Of a DNA stretch of 64,000 nucleotides, positions 12,761 through 23,964 are shown one piece after another. The number at the start of each line of letters is the position of its first letter. Position 1 is the stretch's first letter. This DNA comes from Hepsetus odoe (taxonomy: Eukaryota; Chordata; Actinopteri; Characiformes; Hepsetidae), in NCBI GenBank assembly GCA_017165825.1, contig CM029376.1, forward strand, positions 18,938,258 to 19,002,257. The letters run 5' to 3'. The position numbers and the translations under genes are program-made. The notes beneath the pieces were generated by a model. The model was not told the DNA's origin. It saw only the letters and a list, made by a program, of their open reading frames with translations, and did no database searches.

Positions 12761-13000
12761 GCAATGGCCTCATGATTAGGGACTAGGTCTCATGAGCAGA
12801 AGATTGTGGGTTTGAAATGCAGACCAGGTGTTTGCCCTGAGGTACCCTTGAGCAAGGTACCGTCCCCATCACCGATCCCCAGGTGCTATGAATAGCTGCC
12901 CCCTGCTGCATGTGAATTGCAGAATAGGCATGTTGTAATGTCTCACTGCGTGTTGGGCTGTGATTCACAGTGACGACAATAAATCCCTTTCACTTCACTT
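12761..13000 (+). mobile_element. tRNA-derived SINE, type A
   Basis: The head is degenerate (GCAATGGCCTCATGATTAGG), followed by a B-box remnant GTGGGTTTGAAATGC and the body GCCCTGAGGTACCCTTGAGC. A GAATAGCTGCCCCCTGCTGC block and a tail ending AATAAATCCCTTTCACTTC complete it. The order is the same as in the full copy at 45.3 kb; substitutions in both promoter boxes suggest an old, silent copy. Confidence 0.8.
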
Positions 13001-14399
13001 CAAATGTACTTGTGCCCATTTCCCATTGTAATGCAATGCATCAAGAAGTTGAGTTCATTTTTCTCACACATTTAGAAAGCAACAGATGTGCACCTGACAG
13101 CAGGGGGATGCTTTGATTTATTTGCATTATCAGCCTGAGCTTGCTGACCATTGATTTTCTCGCTCAAAGTTCATGGGAGAGGTGAATTAACTGTCTTTGC
13201 TTTATTGCTGCAAGCCAAAAACACAGTGCCTGGCCAAAGAGTGTGTTTTTTTATTTGTATGTCCGAGACATCACACAAGCATCACCATAGCACCTGTGTA
13301 ATGCAACTGTTGAACTCGTGGATGGTGGGCAGCCACGTTGTGCTTGTCTTTGGGGCATTTAGCCTCTGACATAACATCAGACCCTGGTGGCTTGGTACTG
13401 AAAAATCTCTTAAGACTACCAGAGGGAGGCCTGGATGCACTCCAAGGTTTTAGATCTTATGGAGAGTGGCAGAAAACCCCATTACATCTGGAGTGGAGGG
13501 ATATGGGTGTTAGTGAAAATTTGCCTCAAGGGGACCACAGAAGGAAACAATTGTTCTGGACTGCTGCAAGGCCTATTGTGTGTTTTTTCAGCTGTGAAGT
13601 GTCTTTCTGCAAACCCTACAGTGGGTTTATAGCAGATTTGCTTAATTCACCTCTTTACATAAGACACATTTCTTAGAGGGGTTATATTATATTGGGCTGA
13701 GGGTAAAAAAAACAAAACAAAAACATTAGGTTTTGAGAATACATCCTAAAGATGCAGACACCTTGATGACAAAAAATTGATGTCTTTTCCCAGGACTCAG
13801 ACTAGGCAGCCTGTGGTTTGGAGCTAAACCTGAAGGTCAGATTCCTCCTGTGACACATCTGTGCTTAGCTGGACTGAGAGGCTGACCCACTTCACCCTGG
13901 AGATACATTTGGGAAAAGCTCTCTTGGCCCGGCTGGAGTTCCGCTCCTGCAGCCTGACCCACCCCACAGCCTGACTAGTTCTTTCTCCATCAAGCTGCCA
14001 TCAGGCCCTGATGCTTTCATCAGCCTTTTCTCGCCTTGCCCGCTCTGTTTATTTTCCTGTATCCACTGTCTCCATGGTGATTGTGACAAGGACTCATTAT
14101 GTAAATAGAGAGGTAGGCAGCAAGATGGAAATGGAGGGAAATTAAGTCAACACTCACTGAGTCATTCTGTCCTGCTCTGATCAAGCCTCACTATAAATGG
14201 ATCTGTCTGGTGAGCAGTAATGATGCTCATACGTTTACTAATATAAATGTGATTTTGGTCTTCTTGTTTATTGGAGAAAAAAGCAAGATCTTGCCACTGC
14301 TTTAGTAACCACGCCTGCTGGCAAAATCAGCTGGTCGACCAAAATAACTGAATTACACTGGCGTTTGAATGTTAAGTAATTCACCCTTTCCCAACATTT
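13001..14399. other. Unique noncoding sequence
   Basis: No gene or repeat recognised. A 112-codon frame at 13338-13676 overlaps another in a different frame and has no recognisable domain. Confidence 0.5.
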
Positions 14400-14890
14400 T
14401 AATACAGTTTTCTCTCAATGCAAGATCAAACAGGGAATTGCCTTCTTCCTCTGCACCTGAAAGAGCATCTCTTTCCTTGTATGGTTGCTTGCAAGGCTGA
14501 GGCAGAGGCTACATGCTTGTGCTTGCTTTTTAGTTTTAGACACTGTACCAGGACACAGCAAGGCCCTTTGCCAGGGACTGAGGGGCTTAATGCATGGGTA
14601 AAGACTGCTGATAGATGATCCTAATTCCTTTTGGGCAGCCAAGCCCCACAGCTCTTTAGGCAGAGAGTAAACACACGATTCCCTCCGGAGTCTAGAGGAA
14701 CTGAGAGTACTTTTATGGCGGAGCGCTAATGGGGTGATCCAAGGACTGCAGAGAGCCATTTTTAAGATGCCAGCAGTGTGGGAGCATTTGATCACCACAT
14801 CATTAGGGGGGTTTCTAATGCCTTTTCCTCCTGGTTGCACAGCTATTAATATGGCTGACTATGCCAGTGGCTCCCGGCTGAAAAAGTAGC
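14400..14890. promoter_or_regulatory. Candidate conserved noncoding element
   Basis: Complex, non-repetitive sequence, less AT-rich than its surroundings, with TTAATGCATGGG, GGAGCGCTAATGGGGTGATC and AGCTATTAATATGGCTG blocks. It also contains the longest open frame of the window (141 codons, minus strand), which has no domain, no splice context I can defend and a frame on the opposite strand. Conservation is a guess from texture only. Confidence 0.3.
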
Positions 14891-15189
14891 TGTGGACCAT
14901 TGTCTCGGATGAAGAATAGCAGGAATTATCTCAAAGGAAAAATGCATGTTACCCATTTAGTTTTGTTGTGCACTCTCTGTGAGTTAAACGCAATATTTAG
15001 ACCCTCAAAAGAGTGGATAGAAAACACAAATTGTGCCAAAAAAAACACTAAAACAAACTTGGAGCCCTGTCACTATACCACCACTACCCTTTACTCCTAA
15101 AACTCTACACCTTTTCCAATCAATAGGATACAAACAGCAATATGGACTTGAAATATTAGTGTTGATATAGGCCTCTGAGAAAATACTTG

Positions 15190-15351
15190 TCTAACCACCA
15201 AGATGTTTGAATCTCAGGTTCGAATCCCACCACTGTCACCATTGTGTTCCTGAACAAAACCCGTAACCCTTAAGTTGCTCCAGGGAGACTATCCCTGCAA
15301 TCAGGAGTGGATCTGAATAAGGGAATATGCTAAATGCAGGAAATGTAAATG
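15190..15351 (+). mobile_element. V-SINE-like element, degenerate
   Basis: Contains a B-box-like GGTTCGAATCCCACC, the central TAAGTTGCTCCAGGGAGACT, and a decayed tail ending TGCTAAATGC followed by AAATGTAAATG. The better copies at 27.3 and 27.5 kb have the same order. The tRNA-like head is mostly lost and the tail stem is mutated, so this is an old copy. Confidence 0.75.
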
Positions 15352-15457
15352 CATCCACCAAAAATAATTATAAAGAGGCTTAATTTCCACTGCACACAAA
15401 AACATATGTTCAACAATAGGACTGGGAAAAAGTATCAGTAGACATAAATGAACAGAA

Positions 15458-15606
15458 GTGTTTTCCAACCCTAGTCCTGAAGGCTTGTTTAGTGCTGTTC
15501 CTGCTTTCTTCAATTCAGCAAGGGCTTGTTTAATGAGCTGATTAATTAGATCAGGTGTTTTGGGAGCTGGGAAAACTGGTTCAGTACCGGGACTCCTAGG
15601 AACCCT
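15458..15606. repeat. Short interspersed element containing CTGATTAATTAGATCAGGTG
   Basis: About 150 bp starting GTGTTTTCCAACCCTAGTCC and ending near TCCTAGGAACCC, with a central CTGATTAATTAGATCAGGTG. Dispersed units with this core between CCTAGTCCTG-type ends are very common in fish genomes and are usually treated as nonautonomous DNA elements. The terminal inverted repeats are weak here, so the class is uncertain. Confidence 0.55.
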
Positions 15607-18090
15607 CAAGCACATATGATACAGTAGTCACACCTCAGAAATGTTAATTAGTGACTTAAAATCATGGACAATATAAAATAATACAAATGTATGCATTTGT
15701 ATAAGTGTATTCATGTAAGTCTCTTTAGACCTATCATGTAATGTATTTTGTCTGTAGTTAGCCTGTATCAACTCATCTACTGTGTGATGAGTCTAGACCA
15801 AACAATAACCAGTTGAAAAAAGTCTGCATTTTGGCTACATGCGTAATATGTGCTCCAAGGGCAAAATGATCTATTACCTAAATAAGGCTTGGGGTGGAGG
15901 AAGCGTTTGAGACTTTAAAGCTCATCTGAAAATGCCCGAGACTTCTTATGAGATTAAAAGCTGAAGCATATGTTTACTTGTCATTCATTCTTTCATTCTT
16001 TCATTCTTTCTATCTGACAAGTTGTTTTACTTGCATAACCATGTTATCAGCAGGTTTCCAAGTTATAACATACATCTCTATATTGGACCCAGATGGGAGG
16101 TTTCAATCAAATAAAGCCAAAGCTCACTGCCAGCATTTATTCCACCATGATTTCTTATCAGATTTCACCAGTTATTACTGCCATTTTATTGCAAATGACC
16201 CTTGCTATAAATTGAACTTTGATAGGCTATCAAAACTAAAGTAATCCAGTGCTTCTGGCACTTTAACAAGGCCAAAGGAATAGGAGTAGAAATGCTTAAG
16301 TGACCTCCTGAGATGTGTGATTAATTGCAGTAGGGTCATAGAGCAGCTCCAGCCGGTGCTTCGCCATATGGGCCAATGCTCCTGGCTGAAAATCTTAAAC
16401 TACTGTGAACCACTATGTGTGTCAGTGGGACTTTCTTGGGTGACTTGGCAGCACACAGACAAATAAACATATGTGCAGGCTGTTTGCAGCTAATAGACTA
16501 TGGCATGTTCACTCACCTGTGCCTTTTAAACAGTCTGTCTTATTCTACTTCCCTATTCATTCTCATAGCTGCAGCTTTCCAGAGACTACATTAGCTCCAT
16601 TTAGTCGCTCAGTATGCTAATAATCCAAAGATCTTCAGTTTTCATCTCACTGGTTATGGCAAAAATGTCTTTGCCAGTGATGAAAACTTGAAATTGAATT
16701 ATATCATGTTCAGGGGAGTTTTATGAACTGATCTGTGCAACGCCCAACTTGACTGCTCTGGAAGAATGTTCTGAGTCATAAAGTGATATGTGAGGTGATA
16801 TTAATCTCTTTCAATCCATCCATGGAAACCAGTAACAACAATGTATGGTACACAACAATGTATTTTGTTCAACAGTGTTAAAACAATCATCATGTGCTCA
16901 GACAACACTGTGGAACGCTTCCTGTTTCTTGTAAATGTACTCTTACAAACTATTATTTTACCAGCAATGCTGAGTGGAAATTCCCTGCATACTATGAAAA
17001 ATCCTACTCTGAAAAACTTCATGAATGCAAGTCCTTGGAATGGTAGATGAGCTTTGGTTTTGTTTGGCACATTTGCAGCTGAAGTCAATGGCAGTTTGAT
17101 GAATTCTTCATTCCCAGATGAAGATTTCTCACCATGGACCATTAAACAACAGCACGATTTAAATTTAAAAGGTGTTTTATTGTGCTGAGTGACATTGTTA
17201 GAACTATTATTTAGTGCAGAATTTGTTAAGTTACTCTATGTAGCCTCCATTTAATTTAATCTGTTGGCATATCAAAGAAAATTAAAAATCTTCCTTAATT
17301 TCACTTAATTGTTCTTTTGTGTAAGTTTTTTTTTCTTGAGGCTTTATTCAAGATATCCAAGATTTACTTAATGTTACTGTAAAATATCTGTGAATTTAAG
17401 TGATGAAAATGTAATCGTTTATTATTGTTGTTATTTTATACTCAAAGACGGATTAAAAAAAAAAATTCTATTTTTCATGCAACATTAGAATGCTGCTAAA
17501 ACTGAATACTAAAATAAAAGTTTGACTTTGTGTATAAAGGATATTATGTGAGACACCTTCCAGCCCTTAAATATCAAGGGCAGGTATCTTCCAGTCTAGG
17601 ATGCCCTCCGTTAACCAAGTATTAGCCCTATTTGTCATGTAAAGGGTTAGATAATCCTTAGGTGTGAGGGTCAGTTAGCTCAGCTGCTGCTCTGTTTGAT
17701 CGGGGCCCTATCACTCAGGTCATTTGTAACACCAGAGAAGGTCGACTCCAACATAAACATATTTATTCTTGTCTCAGCTGACATACCAGAGCTACCAGCT
17801 TAGCTTGAACTTCCACTGAATGTAACCTGATGCAATCCAAGGATTTAAGTATGTTGTTCATGCTTTGATGCCCAGGCGCACTCATAACACGAGTGATTAC
17901 TCTTGACTAGGTGACAGTCAGGACCAACTTCAGTGACATTTCAAGTTTGCCTGTAGATTCTAAGCATCACCATCTATCATTTAACCATCATCTGCCACAT
18001 ATTTTACAATAATTACTAGAAGGTTTTCTCCATTCAAAGGTAAGAGCATAGCAGGTATGTATTATGGTCTTTCTCAGTTTAGAAGTGATA
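15607..18090. other. Unique noncoding sequence
   Basis: No gene or transposon recognised. A short TTTCATTC run lies at 15978-16008. Overlapping frames on opposite strands at 16801-17142 have no domain. Confidence 0.55.
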
Positions 18091-18091
18091 C

Positions 18092-18180
<89 letters not shown>

Positions 18181-18197
18181 ACACACACATACATATG
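18091..18197. repeat. Long CA microsatellite
   Basis: Roughly 105 bp of CA repeats, near-pure to about 18173 and then interrupted by CATACA. Open frames through it are repeat artefacts. Confidence 0.98.
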
Positions 18198-18402
18198 AGT
18201 CCGCTTTTCTCTGCCATTTCAAGTCAGAATGGTCAGGGCTCTCTTGTGATGCAGATAAGAAGATCCTGAAGCAAGGCTCTTCACTTTTTATTTTCTTTTA
18301 CGTGCTCTGACAAGTCAGTATATGTTGACCAAGAAGAGTTCTTGAGTGATTGCTCCATTTCTCTTATTATCATTGCTTTTTATTGCAGAAGAGATCAGAA
18401 GC

Positions 18403-18800
18403 AGAAGAGAAAAGCTCATGCATTTCTAACATGTAGAGCTGTTTGAGCACTTTCTAGATAAAAAAGCTAGAACCTTTGACTGGACACGTCTCTCTGAAAG
18501 GGGCAGATTTCCTTTTAGAAACACTGATATTTCCTCCTTAGATCAAATGTACCTTTCTGCCATGCTGTTTGAGAAACATGAAACAGTTCTGTTATATAGC
18601 CCTAATATCTATGTATAAGCAAATTATCCCCAAAAGTTTTGTAAATGTAATGTAGTAATGTAGTAAATGTTTTCAGGCATTAATCTTTTTAAAGAGGTGA
18701 ATGGAGTAAGCTTATTTAGTCTTATTAAGCCTTTAATGGGAAACTTAAGAGAAGAGAAGAGCTCATACTTTTCTAACATGTAGAGTTGTTAGGATGTTTC
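18403..18800. repeat. Pair of diverged direct repeats about 345 bp apart
   Basis: 18403-18445 and 18749-18790 share GAAGAGAA(A/G)AGCTCAT, then TTTCTAACATGTAGAG(C/T)TGTT. Further upstream similarity is weaker. This is either an old local duplication or two copies of an unrecognised repeat. Confidence 0.6.
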
Positions 18801-18820
18801 TTATAACTTTATTATCTGCA

Positions 18821-19065
18821 GTGAAGTGACAACTTGTCATTGTGAAACACAGCACAACACACAGTGACACAACAAAATGCAGTTTCTGCATTTCACCCAT
18901 ACACACACGTGCTGCGAGGAGCAGCTATTGAAAGTGACTGTGGAGCAGTGATGGGGATGATACCTTGCTCAAGGGTATCTCAGGGCAACCTACTGGTAAG
19001 GAATTCAAACCCACAATCTTCCGAACCAGGGGTCAACTCCCTAACCACTAGGCTATCGGTGGCCC
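18821..19065 (-). mobile_element. tRNA-derived SINE, type A
   Basis: Reads on the minus strand from GGGCCACCGATAGCCTAGTG near 19065, through a B-box remnant and TGCCCTGAGATACCCTTGAG, to a tail ending GTTGTCACTTCACT at 18821. Nearly complete, with scattered substitutions. No convincing target duplication. Confidence 0.85.
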
Positions 19066-21270
19066 AAATGTACAAATCAGAGTAACCATAGTAACCAGAG
19101 TAACCTTTAAGTAACCATATCGAAAGCTTCTATGCCACTGCTCTAAGGATTGCTCTATTGTAAACTGTTGTGGGAGATACTGGGACATGAAAAAGTGACT
19201 ATCATGAAGCCTCTCTAAAGGAAATGTTATGCTGCTAGACTGAAAGCCAAGCTGAGTACCTAGCAGAGTATATCAAATTACTTGATACAATGTTTTACAT
19301 TGGTCCAATCTCTCTAGGAATAATCATACACCATCACTTTTTTTGAGGCAAAGCTCTTTTTATGGTACAGATTTGCACAAGGCTGCAAATTAGAAACATA
19401 ATCTTAGTACGACAGGGTTGTTGCCATGTATGTTGCTGCTGTGAAAGACAATCCTTTTCATTTTCAGTTTCTTGCTCAGACAAGCCAATATGCATGTAAG
19501 GAAAGTCCCTGATCAGTGTGAGAGATGTTAGCTTAGATGAAAAAGTGGCCTAAGGTTCAGTTTGTCTCTGTAATGAAGCAGGCTTTCCTTAAAGAATTTT
19601 CAGGAACGTTATTGTATGATGAACACTGATGACACAATATGTAACAGTGCTGAAGTGTATATTATTTGCCTCTGATGTTAAAAATGTGTTCATTTTTACC
19701 AGGTTCTGTACCAGCTGGCTTGCTGCATGTGATTGGCTGCCAAATGTGAATCAAATCCAACAGCTGTCAGGATGTATAATGAAGAGTAATGGGGCTATTG
19801 ACCCTTTGCTTGTGCTAAACAAGATGTGTGGGATCCATTTCAGGTCAAAAGAACAGTGCTGTACATGTGTCCTCAGTCAAACAGTTGATAAAGACATAAA
19901 TCCAAAGAGCTAATGTTGGTTAATGTTGGCTAATGCCAAAGTCACCTGATAGTAAAGGTGATTGAGAGTTGCTACAGCTTAATATGAGAAAAAGACATAA
20001 AGAGAACTATTCCTTATATAAGATTATGGAGCAATAAATCCGTATTATATTACAGTACATTAGATGTCAAAGTGAATTTTAATGTTTCACAGAGCATAGA
20101 AGTATAGTAGAAATAGTAGTGGTAGAAAGCATGGAGAAATAGGGGAATTCTATGGAGCAATAGTGAAAGCGAGATGTTACAGAGGAAAAAAGTACTTTCA
20201 GTTTCCATGCAGAAGTTTACAGTAGGTGCTATTATATTCATGTGGACCTTTTGAACCATAATTGAGCTTTTGGGCTGCAACAACTTTTAAAATGTCCACT
20301 ACCAGACCTTAGTTGGCATCTTTTATCTATGCTGATGACAGTATGGAGAAATGTTGCATCATACAGCATCTGAGGCATGACTAACGTTCCTACAGGTTTG
20401 GTTCAAAGGAGTGTTCTGCTGGATTGAGTCACTTTAATACTGTGGGTGGGTTACAAAATACAAATACAACATACGGAGTAAAGAGTGAGACATCTGCGTC
20501 CTACCCAGTTCTTTGAGTAGGTGGTATATTCTGTCATTGTTTTATTCAGCATATTCTGTGGGAGTATTTCACTGACAAACTACTTTAAACAGTGGCTTGC
20601 ATGAGAGCCCTATGGCGTCAGTCTTACACGCAACAGATTGCGCAGGAAGCGTTCAGGTCCTTCATTAGTACTTCCACACGGTCTCCTAACCCATGTTTTG
20701 AAGAGGCCAGCTGAGTGGAGATAGAGTGCCAGATGTACGTGCAGTGTACCTTCATGTGACCGCGAAATGCTCCCACAGTGCACCTCAAATTAATGTTTGT
20801 TGCAGCTTATCACGCAATCCTTGAATAACACAATAGTAAGTAGGAAAAGAAAGTTCAGTGATGAAGAGGTCACCCTAACACAGACTGTACACATGTATGC
20901 ATCATGGCATAGTCTGTTCTATGTCTAATATGTATGTGCAATGTCTAATATGGTCTCTTGTGTAATTCTGAGGAAACTTATTCTCTATCTCCACCTACTT
21001 TTTGTGGCACTCCCTCAAATGCATATACATGAGAAATGAAATAGATCCATGTCAACCTAACATGCAAAAGGCTTAGTACACAGGGCTTAGAGAGTGTAGA
21101 GAAAATGCTAGAGTTGGGTGAACAGTGCACTTTGGGGAAGTCCCTGAATGATTTCAGTGTAATGGCCAGACCGCGTCACGGCTGACCTCATTCTCCTAAA
21201 AAAGCTACTGCCCACTGTGAATTGGCAGAGAGATCTTGTTTTATTAAGGAGTTTGTAAAAGCTTTTCATT
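19066..21270. other. Unique noncoding sequence
   Basis: No gene or transposon recognised. 20723-20759 shares a 26-base block, split by 11 bases, with 26844-26869. Confidence 0.55.
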
Positions 21271-21271
21271 T

Positions 21272-21302
21272 ATCAGATCCTGATTCAGAATCTTTATTGG
21301 CT
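21272..21302 (-). repeat. Possible short retroelement tail
   Basis: On the minus strand this reads CCAATAAAGATTCTGAATCA, the AATAAAG plus GATTCT pattern that also ends the element at 8210-8442. Too short to be certain. Confidence 0.3.
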
Positions 21303-22429
21303 AAGAGTTTCCTCTGTTGTGCTCTCTGGTGTGACTATGTCAAAACAAAGATTTATCTCTGTGGACTAGGACACTGTTTCCATGGCAATGGGCTGTGGCT
21401 ATACACAGAGGCAAGGGGAAGTAGAGCAGGAAGTGGCTCAGCCCGAATGACGCAGTCAGAGGTGGTACTCACGCGGACCCACACGCTGTCTGTCTGCACG
21501 CTTCGCCCATGTGCTGCTGCTTTTGAGCAGGTAGAAGTCAAACAAAGCCAGTTCAGTTTGTTTGTGCACATGAGAGATGAGTGTTGTACAGCTGAGATCA
21601 AAAAGTTCATTTATATTTAGATTTATATTTGTATTAAAACGTTACTTTGGTTTTATTTGCTTTGCATTTTGCTTTAATGTGAAGCAAATTATCAAAAATG
21701 GAATGTGCATACTTGGAAAATCTCCATGACAACATACACTCAGCATCTAAAACTAGGTTTCTCACTACGCTCAGAACGTTGGAGTGAAGCACTCATTTGC
21801 TGTAGCAACGAGTCACCACAGTCACAGGCCGGAGATGCTGATTTGCTGTCCAAAATGTCATCCGACTGCTCCCCCCGCCCACCTTACTTGTCAGAAAAAG
21901 AAAAAAAAAGTATTATGTCATGCCTTTCTGGTATTTTGGGAACTATTACAGCTACAGCTTTGCGAGCATTGTAGTACAGCAGAATCATTCATTTTCACAC
22001 CTACTTACAATGGCTCATTTCATATTGTCTTGGGCAGGGCCTTAACGCTAGACTAAATAAACAGGTAAGATTGCAGGGGTTCTAAATTTGACCAGTCTGT
22101 AAACTCATTTTCCTTGTTTTACTCATGAGTCACTTGCTAACTTTATCCCACCCATTTAACGTGGGAGGAGAATTCAAACAACCCCTGGCCTCAAAATGTT
22201 TGTCAGTTTGAATGGAAAAGAGAGGCTTGTGGTGACCAAATTAAATAAAGTTAAGTAAAGTTTTCCATGAATAATTTTTATTCTTTCTATTAGAAGTAGA
22301 AAGACCTATACATTAAATCTCAGAAGGAAATGCCAAACAGGTGAGACATTTTCCTTCAAGTCTGCCAGCCTGTCATAATGTGCTCACTGCAAGTCTATAC
22401 GTCCACATAAACAGGCAGAAGACAATCCG
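21303..22429. other. Unique noncoding sequence
   Basis: No gene or repeat recognised. The 132-codon frame at 21222-21620 overlaps an opposite-strand frame and has no domain. Confidence 0.5.
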
Positions 22430-22640
22430 AAACCAGCTAGATCTGGTTTTCCCTTGTTCCCTCCTGTCTCCGTCGAGTGAAACTGAAATCAGTTAACTGT
22501 CTGCCGGTGACTCAGTGCTGTTGTCAAGGCCCTTGTTTCTCAATGAGAAAAACACACATGGCCGAGGCCGGGGCTGCCTGTATTTGTATCTGCAGCTCCC
22601 TCTGAGGGAACCCCTCATGGAAAAAATTGTGTCATGTCTT
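22430..22640. promoter_or_regulatory. Candidate conserved noncoding element
   Basis: A locally GC-richer, complex block that includes GTGAAACTGAAATCAG, CCGGTGACTCAGTGCTG (a TGACTCA, AP-1-like site) and a CATGGCCGAGGCCGGGGC segment. No coding potential. Called on texture only. Confidence 0.25.
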
Positions 22641-23561
22641 GTGCATTCAGTGCAAACTTAGCTCCTCTCTCACTTGCTCCGAAACATCCTAACTCCACCC
22701 ATGCAGAAAACGTACATCTGTACATTTATACTTGGTTGTGGAATGTGATCAGACTGCTGAAGGACTTTCCCAAAATATTGAGTTGAGGCGAGTTAATGTA
22801 TAACCACACAAACGAGACCAACATTCAAATTCAAACCAAAATTTGTCACAGAAGAGGAGATTTTCAGAGAACAAAGTTAAAGTTATAACAGGGCATGAGG
22901 TTGACTAGACGTGAGTTAAAAGAGGACAACTCCAGGAAGTCCCTAATGGAATTTGTTATTCAGTCATGGACTGGGAGACCCAGACAGGCTGGAGTGATAC
23001 TTTCTTTGAGAAACTGGAGCTTACTCGACAGCCCAAACCCAGTGACATGCTCTGGACACATTCCGGAGATTGATTAGATATCCTGAAGTTCATGCCAAAT
23101 ACCTGGTGCTCGGTTTAATGTGTGAGCTCAACAGAAGAGTGTTGCACTAACATTTAAACATGCTGTATATACTCTATGAGTTTTTATCAGTCTTGCTCAA
23201 TCTTGATTGCTACCGGAAGCATTCACAGGGCAGAAATTTACAGGCAGAGTATATTTCCAGAGATACATTCCTGTCCAGAGTATAATTCCAGTACAGGGGC
23301 TACTAAAAGCAAGAGATGATCCAATACAGTTTTCAATTTTTTAAATCATATAAGAGTTACAAATTAATTACATAAGAACTGATAAACATTATTAAAGGCA
23401 ATCTAGCAATAGATTTTTTTGGATGAATCTGGTCATAAAATGTCAGAAAATTGATTATGTTGATTTTGAATTAAAATGGGGGACCTTTTGACACATTGTT
23501 TCCATTCGGCAGTTTGTTTCTTTGGCTGCATGTGGAATTAAAAGAATGTTGCCCTGACTTC
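22641..23561. other. Unique noncoding sequence
   Basis: No gene or repeat recognised. Confidence 0.55.
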
Positions 23562-23680
23562 AGGTGTCGTGGGTAGTGTTGTCGCCTCATCACGATAAGG
23601 TCCTGGGTTCAATTCCCAGGTGGGGGGGGGGGATCTTTTCTGCTTGGAATTTGCATGTTGTCCTGCCATCTGTGTGACTA
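23562..23680 (+). mobile_element. SINE fragment, type C (5' head)
   Basis: A tRNA-like head GTGGGTAGTGTTGTCGCCTC with a B box GGGTTCAATTCCCAGG is followed by an 11-G run (23622-23632) and TTTGCATGTTGTCCTGCC. It matches the first third of the 34.0 kb copy and is then lost, so it is 3'-truncated or interrupted. Confidence 0.75.
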
Positions 23681-23740
23681 CAAATAAATAAGAAGATATT
23701 TAATCACATGAATTTAAAGATAGTGATGTACAATCATATC

Positions 23741-23952
23741 CATCCATTATCTGCCGCTTGTCCCAAACGGGGTCGCGCCGGTGTCCAACCCAGCGCACGC
23801 ACCCTGGACAGGTCGCCAGCCCATCGCAGGGAGGAGCTGGACGGGGACGGCACCTTGCTCAAGGGTACCTCAGGGCAACCTATTGGGAAGGGGTTCGAAC
23901 CCCCGATCCTCCGATCATAGGGCCAACGCCCTAACCACTAGGCCACCGCTGC
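23741..23952 (-). mobile_element. Young tRNA-derived SINE, type B
   Basis: Minus-strand copy flanked by a perfect 12-bp target duplication TACAATCATATC (23729-23740 and 23953-23964). The head contains GTGGCCTAGTGGTTAGGGCG and GGGTTCGAACCCC, both good pol III boxes. The tail is GCGCGACCCCGTTTGGGACA followed by AGCGGCAGATAATGGATGG. It is shorter in its tail part than the 0.3 kb copy. The exact duplication and intact boxes make it the most recent insertion recognised here. Confidence 0.92.
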
Positions 23953-23964
23953 TACAATCATATC

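Noticed and set aside
14415..14840. Longest open frame of the window (141 codons, minus strand)
   Set aside because: No recognisable domain, an overlapping frame on the opposite strand, and no splice or transcription signals. A length like this is expected by chance somewhere in 64 kb of six frames.
17988..18269. Two frames with CV or TH repeats
   Set aside because: Translation of the CA microsatellite on each strand.
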